DNA of 52,010 nucleotides from an uncultured SAR324 cluster bacterium. Lineage in GTDB: Bacteria > SAR324 > NAC60-12. Below, piece after piece: positions 1 to 9,183 of this stretch. The notes beneath the pieces were generated by a model. That model ran no database searches and was not told where the DNA came from. It saw nothing but the letters and a program-made list of their open reading frames with translations. A program made the translations under genes and the position numbers. The stretch is from assembly GCA_902590435.1 (NCBI GenBank), contig CACIWU010000005.1, positions 1 to 52,010 on the forward strand. Direction: 5' to 3'. The stretch's first letter is position 1, and each line of letters opens with the position of its first letter.

Positions 1-2742
1 CTCAATTTCTAATGAAATGTTTATTCCTTTCTGAATTTTTACAATGTCTTTCTGACTAAGATTAGTGATGATTTTAGCAGCAATTTTCATTTTATTTCCG
101 AGTTTTTTACCTAAAGTTTTATAATTGGCTTTTGCACTCAAGTTTACAAGTTCTTCTTCATTAGAGGTGATTAAAAGTTCTTTAATGTTTAGTTCATTGG
201 TAATTAAATCAGCTAATTTTTCCAAAACTATTTTTGCTTTCGGATCCCGCGTTACAAGAAAAATTTTTGGCAGAGGTTGTCGTATTTTAAGCTGGTGTTT
301 AGCTCTAAGAGCTCTTCCCATAGAAACAGCTGAAAGAACAATATCCATTTGTTTTTCCAATTCAATGTTTCTAAAATTTGGATCTACTTCTGGAAATAAT
401 GCCAAATGTACACTCTTGTGATCTGTATCTTTTCGAAGTGACATGAATATTCCATCTGCTATATATGGTATGAAAGGAGCTATTATTTTGCTGAATTCTA
501 TTAAAACATTATAAAGTGTTGCATATGCAGCTAGTTTGTCCTGCCCTTGACCTGCTTTCCAAAAACGTCTTCTGCTTCGGCGAATATACCAATTTGTTAA
601 CAGGTCTATAAATCCCACAAATGGTGCTACAGAACGATTTAGATCGTAGTCATCCATTTCCTTTTTAACCTCTTTAATAAGTTTCTGTAATCTTGAAAGA
701 ATCCAGAGATCCATTGGATTATTTTTAATAACTGAAAGATTTTCTGAGGTTGGTTCCCATTCGTCAATTTTTGCGTATGTTGTAAGAAAAGATAATGCAT
801 TCCATAATGGTAATAGTTGTTGCCTTGTTGTTTCTATCAAACCTTTTTCAGAAAAACGTAAATCTTCACCACGAACGGCAGGACTGTTAAGCATATATAG
901 ACGAATAGCATCAGCTCCATATTTGTTTAACATTTCATTGGGATCTGGATAATTTTTGAGTCTTTTGCTCATTTTTTTACCGTCTTCAGCTAAAATCAAT
1001 CCATTGACAATGCAATTATTAAAGGCTGGTGTATCAAACAATGCAGAGCCTAATACTGATAAAGTGTAAAACCATCCACGTGTTTGATCCAATCCCTCGC
1101 AAATAAAATCTGCTGGGAAATTTGATTCAAAAAGCTCTTTATTATCAAAAGGATAATGCTCTTGTGCATATGGCATTGAACCTGATTCAAACCAACAATC
1201 CAGTACTTCTGGCACTCTTTTATATTTTGTCCCGTCCTTTTCAAAAAATATTTTGTCAACAAAATGTTTGTGAATATCTATTATTTTTTGACCTGAAATG
1301 TTTTCCAATTCGGCAACGCTACCTATACATAATAATTTCCCATCTTCACTTTTCCAAACTGGAAGAGGGGTGCCCCAAAAACGATTTCTGCTGATGGCCC
1401 AGTCACGAGCATTTTCTAGCCACTTCCCAAAACGGCCATCACGAATGTGATTAGGAACCCAATGTACTGTTTTATTATGAAAGACCATTCTATCCTTAAT
1501 TTTTTCAACATTTACAAACCAAGTTGATATAGGTTTGTAAATTAAAGGAGTGTCAGTGCGCCAGCAAAAAGGGTAACTATGATTAACCGTCTCATGAAGG
1601 AATATTTTTTTTTCTATTTTTAGATGTTGAATAATTTTTTTTTCTGCATCTTTGATATTAATTCCAGAAATGAAACCCATAAAATTTTTGAAATTACCTT
1701 CTTCATCAACAGGGTCAAATATTGGAATTCCTTCACGTTTGAATATTCTTACGTCATCCTCACCAAAACACGCTAAATGTACTATCCCTGTTCCACTCTC
1801 GTCGCTTACATAATCATCAATCTGCACAGTCCAAGTGTTAGTAAGGTCAACATGTTTTCTAGCAAAATCAAATAGAGGTTCGTATGTTATTCCCTTCAAA
1901 TCAGATCCTAAAAATTCATCTAGCACCTTATAACTTCCATGCTTGAAATATGAATCAATACGACTTTTTGTAAGAATGTATCTGTCTCCACTTTTTTGAT
2001 CTTTTATTGTACAATATTTAAGTTTGGGACCAACACATAATGCCATGTTAGAGGGTAAGGTCCATGGAGTTGTAGTCCATGCTAGAAGATGTAGATTGTC
2101 TTCTCCATTAATTTTGAAACGCATTGTAACTGAAGGATCCTGAATATCTTTATAATTCAAGTTTGCTTCAAAGTTAGAAAGTGGAGTAGAAACTCTCCAT
2201 GAATATGGAACCACTTTCACCCCTTCATATATGAGGCCTTTCTCCCAGAGACGTTTGAAAACCCACCATACAGACTCCATAAAATCAATATCCATAGTTT
2301 TATAATCATTTTCAAAATCAACCCAACGAGCCATTCTTTCAACAGTTTCACGCCATTCTCTTGTGTAACGTAAAACAATTGAGCGGCATTCTTCGTTAAA
2401 GTTTTCTTCTCCAAAATTTTCAATTTCATGTCGTCCATTTAGTTGAAGAGATTGCTCAACCTCATATTCTACAGGCAATCCATGAGTGTCCCAACCAAAA
2501 CGTCTTTCCACTCTATAGCCTTGCATTGTTTTGTATCGTGGTATTACATCTTTGATCGTTCCTGCCAAAAGATGACCGTAATGTGGAAGTCCTGTGGCAA
2601 AAGGCGGCCCATCATAAAAACTGAAAGATTTTTTTTCTGAACGTTCATCAATGGACTTTTGAAAAATATTTTCTTTCCGCCAGAAATCTAATATGCTTTC
2701 TTCCAACTCAGGAAATCCTAGCGTCGTGTTAACTTCTTTCAT
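1..2742 (-). CDS. ileS: isoleucyl-tRNA synthetase, type 2, 3' end beyond window
   Basis: This gene charges tRNA-Ile with isoleucine in the cytoplasm. The ORF track misses it because no stop codon lies in the window. I read an open frame of 914 codons from the ATG at 2742 to base 1. The class I HIGH motif appears as HYGH at about residues 54-57, within PPFATGLPHYGH, and the KMSKS loop as KKMSKR near residue 592. The editing domain lies between them and the anticodon-binding domain follows. The HYGH context and KMSKRLKNY match the eukaryote-like IleS2 class rather than the common bacterial IleS1. IleS2 enzymes are usually about 1030 residues, so roughly 100-130 C-terminal residues are missing here. 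The next gene ends 77 bases upstream on the same strand. Identity is very secure and the subclass is fairly secure. Confidence 0.96.
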   Translation of the reverse strand, partial: MKEVNTTLGFPELEESILDFWRKENIFQKSIDERSEKKSFSFYDGPPFATGLPHYGHLLAGTIKDVIPRYKTMQGYRVERRFGWDTHGLPVEYEVEQSLQLNGRHEIENFGEENFNEECRSIVLRYTREWRETVERMARWVDFENDYKTMDIDFMESVWWVFKRLWEKGLIYEGVKVVPYSWRVSTPLSNFEANLNYKDIQDPSVTMRFKINGEDNLHLLAWTTTPWTLPSNMALCVGPKLKYCTIKDQKSGDRYILTKSRIDSYFKHGSYKVLDEFLGSDLKGITYEPLFDFARKHVDLTNTWTVQIDDYVSDESGTGIVHLACFGEDDVRIFKREGIPIFDPVDEEGNFKNFMGFISGINIKDAEKKIIQHLKIEKKIFLHETVNHSYPFCWRTDTPLIYKPISTWFVNVEKIKDRMVFHNKTVHWVPNHIRDGRFGKWLENARDWAISRNRFWGTPLPVWKSEDGKLLCIGSVAELENISGQKIIDIHKHFVDKIFFEKDGTKYKRVPEVLDCWFESGSMPYAQEHYPFDNKELFESNFPADFICEGLDQTRGWFYTLSVLGSALFDTPAFNNCIVNGLILAEDGKKMSKRLKNYPDPNEMLNKYGADAIRLYMLNSPAVRGEDLRFSEKGLIETTRQQLLPLWNALSFLTTYAKIDEWEPTSENLSVIKNNPMDLWILSRLQKLIKEVKKEMDDYDLNRSVAPFVGFIDLLTNWYIRRSRRRFWKAGQGQDKLAAYATLYNVLIEFSKIIAPFIPYIADGIFMSLRKDTDHKSVHLALFPEVDPNFRNIELEKQMDIVLSAVSMGRALRAKHQLKIRQPLPKIFLVTRDPKAKIVLEKLADLITNELNIKELLITSNEEELVNLSAKANYKTLGKKLGNKMKIAAKIITNLSQKDIVKIQKGINISLEIE

Positions 2743-2818
2743 GTTATTGAGTTTATTTGTTATTTAATTACTAATAGTGTAAGTCTAATTTGAAATATTT
2801 ATTTGTTTGAGAAGATGA

Positions 2819-3820
2819 TCAAGATCTAGGGATTTCCCTAGAGAATCGAACAGCAAGATGAAAATAATCCATTGCTAATGAACTTAATTCCTCATTCTGT
2901 TGTGCAACTTTCATTTCACATGTTTTAACTCCCTGTTTAAGTGCACAATAAGTTTGAAATAAAGGAAGCATTTTTAACAAATCTTGATCCTTAGAAATCT
3001 CAATATATTGTTTCAAAAAAGTTTTAAGTAGAGTATTTTTATTTTTGCGAGCTAATTCTACGGTTAGAGATGAAACGTCATTTGCTACATCCATAACAGC
3101 GAATTTCTTTTGAACTTCCTGAGGACTGATAAAAAAAACCTGATTCCTATTAACAAAAATATGTTCAGGTAAAAAAGCACCGTGTCCGAAAACAACCTTT
3201 CCATTTCTGAGACGCCTATTGAAAAGTCGCTTGTTCTCATCTATAAATTTTTCCAATGGATGTCTAATCATATCCAAAATAGGTTGAGTTTTAGATGATT
3301 CAAAGTATCGCTTCATTTGAAAAAGTACGTCATCACATAGTGCTCTAAAAGCTTCGGGTTTTGCAGTATCTGCAGATTTGTCTTTTGCCGAAGATATTGA
3401 ATGTATTTCTGCAATTCGGTTAGCAATTTTAACAACAATCTCTTCCGAAATGGTGTTTTTATCTAAAAGTTGACTAAGTTGATTTTTTTCTGGAAGAGCT
3501 TCCATTTTTAATGAATACTCAACAGGAACACCTGATTCCCCGCCAACTTTAATATTTCCTCTTGTTTCCATGATTGGCAGTACTTCTAAATTCCAATCAG
3601 GATTAAAATGTTTGCTAAGCTTACATTCTTCGTGACAAAATGCTTCTTTTATCGCTAATGTTGAATATTCATTACCCGTCTTTTTTATTTTGTAAATAAA
3701 ATTATCTGATCTAAACAGATAAGAAGTAGACGTTTCAATCAAATTTATCTTTTTAGTTTTAATGCCATACGCGGATGGTTTTGATAATGCCTTTACCAAT
3801 TCTGAATTTTTGAATGACAT
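2819..3820 (-). CDS. COG2187-like phosphotransferase-fold protein, probable pseudokinase
   Basis: The N-terminal pattern (INLIETSTSYLFRSDNFIYKIKK, then FCHEECKLSKHFNPD and LEVLPI) is that of the aminoglycoside-phosphotransferase-like COG2187 family. This includes the Lys expected to contact ATP in YKIKK. In that family the catalytic loop reads about HGDLHLGN, followed by a DCIEF-like metal-binding motif. Here the equivalent segment is HGAFLPEH followed by FFISPQEV, so the catalytic Asp, the Mg-binding Asn and the second Asp are all missing. The downstream helix DVANDVSSL still matches the family. The protein is therefore probably a nucleotide- or ligand-binding relic rather than an active kinase. 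It sits between ileS and ribBA on the same strand with no close coupling. Family assignment comes from motif recall, not a search. Confidence 0.6.
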   Translation of the reverse strand: MSFKNSELVKALSKPSAYGIKTKKINLIETSTSYLFRSDNFIYKIKKTGNEYSTLAIKEAFCHEECKLSKHFNPDWNLEVLPIMETRGNIKVGGESGVPVEYSLKMEALPEKNQLSQLLDKNTISEEIVVKIANRIAEIHSISSAKDKSADTAKPEAFRALCDDVLFQMKRYFESSKTQPILDMIRHPLEKFIDENKRLFNRRLRNGKVVFGHGAFLPEHIFVNRNQVFFISPQEVQKKFAVMDVANDVSSLTVELARKNKNTLLKTFLKQYIEISKDQDLLKMLPLFQTYCALKQGVKTCEMKVAQQNEELSSLAMDYFHLAVRFSREIPRS

Positions 3821-4002
3821 AGTTCTTTAAGAGAAACGAGCAATTTAATGATTAAAAAAACAAAAAATACGATAAAAATAAAGATCTTATATATTATCAT
3901 TATTTACATTTTTTTCCTAAGAATTAGCAGAAAAAAAATATAATGTATTAATTGTGAAAAGTGATTTTCAGACTTTATTAATAAAATTAAAATACTTTAA
4001 AA

Positions 4003-5223
4003 TTAAATATTAAGAATGTGACCTAGTTTATTTTTTTTTGTGTGCATGTAACTTTTATTGCCTGGATTACTTGGAATTTCGAGAGGGATCCTTTCTAATA
4101 CTTCTAACCCATGACCTTGAACTCCAACAATTTTTCGAGGATTATTTGTCATTAGTTTCATCTTCCGAACTCCCAAAAGATATAACATTTGCGCTCCCAT
4201 TCCATAATCTCTTAAATCAGCTTTAAAACCTAATTTATGATTTGCTTCAACAGTATCAGCTCCATCTTCTTGTAATTTATAAGCCCGAAGTTTATTAATC
4301 AATCCTATACCTCTGCCCTCTTGAGGCAAATAAAGAATTACTCCTTTCCCTTCCGATTGAACTTTTTCCATTGCAGCATGTAGTTGAGGTCCACAATCAC
4401 AACGAAAAGAACCAAAAACATCACCTGTGAGACATTCAGAGTGAACTCTTACAAGTATTGGCTCATTTTCTTCCCATGATCCTTTGATCAAAGCCACATA
4501 GTCGCTGTCATCTAGAACACTTTGAAATCCTACAACTTTAAATTCTCCAAATTTTGTAGGCAAAACTGCTTCTGCTTTTTTTACTACTAGTGTTTCGTTT
4601 TGTTTTCTATATTTTATTAAATCTTTTATAGTGATTATTAAAAGTTTGTGATGTTTTGCAAATTTTATCAAATCAGGAACTCTGGCCATAGTTCCATCTT
4701 CGTTCATAATTTCACAAATTACTCCTCCGGGAGACATTTTAGCCATTCTAGAAAGGTCTACAGCAGCTTCTGTGTGACCTGCCCTTCGCAACACTCCTCC
4801 CTCACATGCAAGTAGAGGAAAAACATGTCCTGGACTGCGAATGTCGCCAATTTTAGCCTTCGGATTTATTGCAGCTTTGATTGTCTTGGCTCTATCAGAT
4901 GCAGATATCCCGGTTGTTACTCCCATTGAAGCTTCAATACTAACAGTAAAATTGGTTCCCAATGCTGAATTGTTGTTATTTACCATTAGAGGTAAATTTA
5001 ATTTTTTTACTGTTTTAGCTTCAAGTGGGAGACATATGAGTCCTCTTCCATATTTAGCCATGAAATTAATTATTTCTGGAGTTGCAGATTCAGCTGCACA
5101 AATGAGATCTCCCTCATTTTCTCTATCTTCATCGTCAACGACTACAACTAATTCTCCACGTGCAATTGATTTAATTGCATCTTCAATTAAATCAAAATTT
5201 TTTTCATTATTTCTCATTATCAA
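4003..5223 (-). CDS. ribBA: bifunctional DHBP synthase / GTP cyclohydrolase II
   Basis: This is a two-domain enzyme supplying both precursors of riboflavin. The N-terminal half (about 1-205) is 3,4-dihydroxy-2-butanone-4-phosphate synthase acting on ribulose 5-phosphate, with the acidic motif DDEDRENEGDL, the RSPGHVFPL segment and GHTEAAVDL. The C-terminal half (about 206-406) is GTP cyclohydrolase II, with the zinc ligands in CLTGDVFGSFRCDCG, then PQEGRGIGL and the TNNPRK end motif. All expected motifs are present, so both activities look intact. The start is either of two ATGs two codons apart (MIMRNN); no convincing Shine-Dalgarno separates them. It lies 48 bases downstream of the RibD-type reductase on the same strand, forming a small riboflavin unit. 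Confidence 0.96.
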   Translation of the reverse strand: MIMRNNEKNFDLIEDAIKSIARGELVVVVDDEDRENEGDLICAAESATPEIINFMAKYGRGLICLPLEAKTVKKLNLPLMVNNNNSALGTNFTVSIEASMGVTTGISASDRAKTIKAAINPKAKIGDIRSPGHVFPLLACEGGVLRRAGHTEAAVDLSRMAKMSPGGVICEIMNEDGTMARVPDLIKFAKHHKLLIITIKDLIKYRKQNETLVVKKAEAVLPTKFGEFKVVGFQSVLDDSDYVALIKGSWEENEPILVRVHSECLTGDVFGSFRCDCGPQLHAAMEKVQSEGKGVILYLPQEGRGIGLINKLRAYKLQEDGADTVEANHKLGFKADLRDYGMGAQMLYLLGVRKMKLMTNNPRKIVGVQGHGLEVLERIPLEIPSNPGNKSYMHTKKNKLGHILNI

Positions 5224-5271
5224 ATTATTATTAATTTTTTTATACTATTGATAAATTAAATATTAATATTA

Positions 5272-5928
5272 TTATTTAAATTTTACTAGAACCAAGAAGT
5301 CTTTTCCAACTGGCGTAATTGAAATTATTTCAGTTTGTAAAATTTTTTCTAAATTACCTATATTTAAGTTTCCGCACCATGAAAGAGAGTCCTGCCCTCC
5401 AATTATTTTTGGTGCGATAAACAATGCAATATTGTTCACACAATGGCTTTTTAGGAAGCTCGCGTGAATTATGCTTCCACCTTCTACCAATAAATTCTTG
5501 ATTCCAAATTTTCTAAGTTCTGACAAAACCCAGAGAATCTCTGGGGTTTCACTTGGAGCTTCAATAATTTCTAAATTAGATAATTTTGGCCAAACTTTAC
5601 GGCGAGCTTTATTACCCTTGAAAATTATAACAGGGACACCGTCATTTTTAAATACTTGGCTTTGTCTTGGAATACGTGCATTTGAATCTAAGACTATTCT
5701 TATTGGAGATTCCCCATCAATAATATTTCTAACATTTAATTGAGGATCGTCAGCTAAAACTGTATTTATTCCAACTAAAATTGCATCGTTTTTATTCCTT
5801 AATTCATGTACTTCCCTCCTTGCTTTTTCCCCAGTTATCCATTTCGATTTGCCAGATGCAGTCGCAATTTTCCCATCTAAGGATATTGCTGCTTTTAAAG
5901 TGACATTAATTTCTGTGATGTTTTTCAT
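5272..5928 (-). CDS. RibD-type reductase domain without deaminase
   Basis: This is a pyrimidine reductase of riboflavin biosynthesis that reduces 5-amino-6-(5-phosphoribosylamino)uracil with NADPH. The 218 residues correspond only to the C-terminal half of canonical RibD. They show LKAAISLDGKIA, a KWITG segment, DAILVGINTVLADDPQL and a glycine-rich LLVEGGS turn. The cytidine-deaminase-like zinc domain that normally precedes it (about 145 residues with HAE and PCxxC) is absent, and the 250 AT-rich bases upstream cannot hold it. The missing deaminase step must be encoded elsewhere or done by another enzyme. The gene precedes ribBA by 48 bases. The first ATG is used; no strong ribosome site is visible. 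Confidence 0.88.
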   Translation of the reverse strand: MKNITEINVTLKAAISLDGKIATASGKSKWITGEKARREVHELRNKNDAILVGINTVLADDPQLNVRNIIDGESPIRIVLDSNARIPRQSQVFKNDGVPVIIFKGNKARRKVWPKLSNLEIIEAPSETPEILWVLSELRKFGIKNLLVEGGSIIHASFLKSHCVNNIALFIAPKIIGGQDSLSWCGNLNIGNLEKILQTEIISITPVGKDFLVLVKFK

Positions 5929-6199
5929 CAGAATATTAGATAAGATCCTTTATTAAACTATTTTAAAACTAATAATTAAAAAACAACTATATTTCAATTT
6001 GTGATAAATTCTATAGATATTAAGATAAAACAACAAGGGTTATCAAATTTAAAAACGGGTTACAATCATTTAAACTAAAATAATTTTTATAATTTAAAAA
6101 ATCATTCAAAAGATTTTAATATTGAGGGTTTAAAAACAATCAATAATCATAAAAGTAATAAAAATATAATATTTTTAATTGAAAAAAATCAAAAAAATC

Positions 6200-7228
6200 A
6201 TGTCTGCAATTGGTTTAGGAATAGATACTACTTTTGATGATACTTCTGTAGCTATTCTTTTTGGAAAAAGTGAAATATTAGCAAATCTTACACTTTCTCA
6301 ATTTGAGGATCATGAAGAATTTGGAGGAGTTGTTCCTGAAAGGGCATCTCGAAAACATCTTGAGGTCATACACCATTTAATTTCAAAAGCTTTGAAAGAG
6401 GCTGGTATAGATTTCAAGGAAATTGATTATATTGCAGTTTCAAACTATCCAGGATTGTTAGGTTCTTTATTGGTTGGATTAATGGTAGCAAAAAGTTTAG
6501 CATTTGCACTAAAATGTCCTTTGATTGGAGTAAATCATGTTGAGGCTCATCCTTATGCTAATGTTCTTACATATGGAGAAATAAAGTTCCCTATACTTCA
6601 TTTAGTTGTTGCAGGAGGACACACATTACTTATGAATGCCAAAGAGCATTTCGATTATAAAATTGTTGGTCAAAGTCTAGACGATGCTGCGGGTGAATGT
6701 GTGGATAAAGTAGCTAAAATGTATGGATATCCAATGCCTGGAGGTCCAATTGTGGACAAAGCTGCTCTAGAATATCCCGGAGATGCTTTTTCTTTTCCTC
6801 GTCCTCTCATGCATAAAAAAGATCACAATTTTTCATTCAGTGGTTTGAAAACAGCCATGTTGAGATTTGTTGAAAATAATTCAAAAAAATTTTATACAAG
6901 AAATAATTATTTAAATTTAGATGAGAGAGAAGGCCCTGTTCTATCCTCTTTTTTTCAAAGTGTGATAGACGTTCTAATATACAAAACTTTCAAGGCAGCT
7001 GAAAAATTTGAATTAAAAAATATTTCAGTATCTGGTGGATTGGCGGCTAGCAAGAAGCTAAGATTAGCTTTTGAAGAAGAGGCTGCAAAAAAAAACATAG
7101 ATCTTTTTTATCCTCCACCCAAACTTTGTACTGACAATGCTGCTATGGTAACTTGCCTTGCCGCTCATAGATATGAAGTTAAGCAGTTTGATGATTTGGA
7201 TCTAGAAGCATTCCCAAATCTTATTTGA
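6200..7228 (+). CDS. tsaD: tRNA N6-threonylcarbamoyladenosine transferase subunit TsaD
   Basis: This ASKHA-fold enzyme transfers the threonylcarbamoyl group to A37 of ANN-decoding tRNAs, with TsaB, TsaE and TsaC. The N-terminus GLGIDTTFDDTSVAIL matches the phosphate-binding strand (IETSCDET in E. coli). The metal-binding histidines are in NHVEAHPYA, followed by VVAGGHT, DDAAGECVDKVAK, NFSFSGLKT, an SGGLAAS turn and CTDNAAMV. The ORF track starts at a TTG (6179), but an ATG seven codons later gives MSAIGLGIDTT, which matches the family N-terminus. I therefore place the start at 6200. The gene converges on the ketoacyl-synthase gene with only 10 bases between stops. About 340 residues, a normal length. 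Confidence 0.94.
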   Translation: MSAIGLGIDTTFDDTSVAILFGKSEILANLTLSQFEDHEEFGGVVPERASRKHLEVIHHLISKALKEAGIDFKEIDYIAVSNYPGLLGSLLVGLMVAKSLAFALKCPLIGVNHVEAHPYANVLTYGEIKFPILHLVVAGGHTLLMNAKEHFDYKIVGQSLDDAAGECVDKVAKMYGYPMPGGPIVDKAALEYPGDAFSFPRPLMHKKDHNFSFSGLKTAMLRFVENNSKKFYTRNNYLNLDEREGPVLSSFFQSVIDVLIYKTFKAAEKFELKNISVSGGLAASKKLRLAFEEEAAKKNIDLFYPPPKLCTDNAAMVTCLAAHRYEVKQFDDLDLEAFPNLI

Positions 7229-7238
7229 ATTTGAACAA

Positions 7239-8168
7239 TTAAACATTTCTAAAAATTGGAGTACTTGCCCATGAAAGACCAACACCAAATCCAGAAAGAA
7301 TTGCGACTTTCATTTCTAGATTATTGAATTCATTTGCAAGAATCATTGGAACTGAAGAAGAAACCGTGTTGCCATAATTATTAGAGTTGAAAGGACATTT
7401 ATTTCGGGGAACACCAAGTTTATCTGCTATTGAGTTTACTATATGGAGACTTCCTTGATGTAGTAGAAAAAGATCTATTTTTTCGATGGATAGATTGTTT
7501 TCTTTAATTGTTTTTAAAATATTTTTCGGAATTACCCTTACAGTAAAAGAGAAAACTGCACGTCCATTCATTTGGAGAAGACCATTATCACTTACAATTA
7601 TACCTTCTTTTTTTGTACCGTCTGACCCAAAAATAAATTTTCCCAATTCAAAAACTGGTTTATTCGTCATTAATGTAACAGTAGCTCCGTCTCCAAATAA
7701 TGTCGCCGTCTTTTTGTCGTTATTATTAATGATTTTTGAATATGGGTCTGCAGTAAAAAGTAGTCCTTTTTTTAATCCGTTAGATTCCATGAAAGATTTA
7801 ATTATAGAAAGTCCATAAACATAACCGGAACAACCTAAAGAAATGTCAAATGCAGCACAGTCTCGAGGAAACGAAAGTTTTTCATGAATAATTGCGGAAG
7901 TGTGAGGAATTCCATGTCCATCAGGATTTTGAGTACATACGATCAGACAATCGATTTCTTTAGATGTAATTGAATTTTGTTTTTTTAAATTTTTCCAAGC
8001 TTGGACACAAAGATCAGAAGTTTCTTGTTCCATTGACTTTTTCGACAACTCTCTGAAACCTATTTTTTCATGAACAAAAGATTCATTCATATCAAATTTT
8101 TCTAAGGATTTCAAATTTGATGTCCGATTTTCTGGTAAATAAGTCCCAACTTCATTTATGCCAATCAT
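7239..8168 (-). CDS. 3-oxoacyl-ACP synthase III (FabH)-like condensing enzyme
   Basis: This is a thiolase-fold ketoacyl synthase III family enzyme. The catalytic triad is visible: Cys in ISLGCSGYVYGL, His in FLLHQGS and Asn in NNYGNTVSSSVP. Length (309) and domain order are those of FabH-like proteins. FabH starts fatty acid synthesis from acetyl-CoA and malonyl-ACP, but many KAS III paralogues make quinolones, beta-lactones or other acyl products. The gene is the last of the minus-strand nucleoside import operon, only 6 bases after a permease stop, not in a fatty-acid cluster. That argues for a specialised paralogue or a chance operon partner. Whether it is the cell's main FabH cannot be told from this window. 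Confidence 0.85.
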   Translation of the reverse strand: MIGINEVGTYLPENRTSNLKSLEKFDMNESFVHEKIGFRELSKKSMEQETSDLCVQAWKNLKKQNSITSKEIDCLIVCTQNPDGHGIPHTSAIIHEKLSFPRDCAAFDISLGCSGYVYGLSIIKSFMESNGLKKGLLFTADPYSKIINNNDKKTATLFGDGATVTLMTNKPVFELGKFIFGSDGTKKEGIIVSDNGLLQMNGRAVFSFTVRVIPKNILKTIKENNLSIEKIDLFLLHQGSLHIVNSIADKLGVPRNKCPFNSNNYGNTVSSSVPMILANEFNNLEMKVAILSGFGVGLSWASTPIFRNV

Positions 8169-8174
8169 ATTTTT

Positions 8175-9149
8175 TTATTTTTCCTTAGAAAATGGTTTCC
8201 CTATAGCTCTAGGGGCAACAGCTTTACCGACAAAGCCAGCCAAAATGACAACCGTAAGTACATATGGTGACATTTCCAATATACTATCCAATAGTTTCAC
8301 TGGAACAAAATCTTTCAATATTTCAGATATCTCAGGTTTGTCTTTTATAGCAAATAAAATAGAAAATGCTAAGCATGCGAACATTGCATAGAAAGGTCTC
8401 CAGTTCCCAACAATCATTGCTGCCAATGCTAAATAACCTTTCCCAGCTGACATATCTTTTACAAAAAATCCTAAATGTGCTGTAGAGAGATAGGCACCAG
8501 ACATCCCTCCTAGAATTCCGTTTAAAATAAGAGCCTGGTAACGTATTTTATTAACCGATATTCCAGTAGTGTCTACTGCTAAAGGGTTTTCACCCGTGGC
8601 TCTAAGCCGTAAACCAAAACTACTTTTAAATACCAACCATGCAGTTAAAGGTACACTTAAAAAAGCAATGTAAACTAAAATGTTATGACCACTTATTAAT
8701 TCAAAATATATTTTTCCTAATATTGGAAAATTTTTTAAAACTTCTGAAAAAGGTAATTCAATCGGTAGGAATCGTGCCTCTTTTGGGAGTTGTGGAGTTG
8801 TTCCACCCATACCAAACCATGCATTCGCAAGAACAACCGTCAAGCCCATCGCAAAAATATTAATAGCAACACAAGAAACTACTTGATTACCTTTTTTTGT
8901 TACGCTGGCATATCCATGAATTAATGAAAAAATTATACCGATACAAATAGAACCTATGAGCCCAATCCACGCAGATTGACTCCAATGAGCAACTGTAGCT
9001 GCAACAAAAGCCCCACCTAACATTTTCCCTTCCAATCCAAAATCTATAACTCCAGATCTTTCTGCAAAAATACCTCCCATTGCGGCAAAAACAAATGGCA
9101 CTGAAATCCTAAGTGTTCCATCTAATATTAATATTAAATCATTCCACAT
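8175..9149 (-). CDS. BMP-family ABC importer, permease 2 (YufQ/NupQ-like)
   Basis: This integral membrane permease of the RbsC/BPD_transp_2 superfamily belongs to the COG1079 group that pairs with BMP binding proteins in nucleoside import. The sequence is hydrophobic throughout, with about eight to ten predicted membrane segments. It carries the family hallmark near the N-terminus (GGIFAERSGVIDFGLEGKMLGGA) and a cytoplasmic coupling loop around GENPLAVDTTGI. It follows the other permease by 34 bases and precedes the FabH-like gene by 6, so co-transcription is likely. Substrate (nucleosides) is inferred from the neighbouring nucleoside hydrolase and BMP protein. Confidence 0.9.
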   Translation of the reverse strand: MWNDLILILDGTLRISVPFVFAAMGGIFAERSGVIDFGLEGKMLGGAFVAATVAHWSQSAWIGLIGSICIGIIFSLIHGYASVTKKGNQVVSCVAINIFAMGLTVVLANAWFGMGGTTPQLPKEARFLPIELPFSEVLKNFPILGKIYFELISGHNILVYIAFLSVPLTAWLVFKSSFGLRLRATGENPLAVDTTGISVNKIRYQALILNGILGGMSGAYLSTAHLGFFVKDMSAGKGYLALAAMIVGNWRPFYAMFACLAFSILFAIKDKPEISEILKDFVPVKLLDSILEMSPYVLTVVILAGFVGKAVAPRAIGKPFSKEK

Positions 9150-9183
9150 AAAAATTCTTTCAATATGCTATTCTAACAGCTAA

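Noticed and set aside
125-2640. Short ORFs on both strands at the left edge
   Set aside because: All are shadows of the ileS frame, which continues open to base 1.
2826-2841. CTAGGG/CCCTAG hairpin at the end of the pseudokinase gene
   Set aside because: Six base pairs with no T tract after it; too weak to call a terminator.
5929-6199. FMN riboswitch ahead of the riboflavin genes
   Set aside because: The spacer is AT-rich and contains none of the conserved RFN element words.
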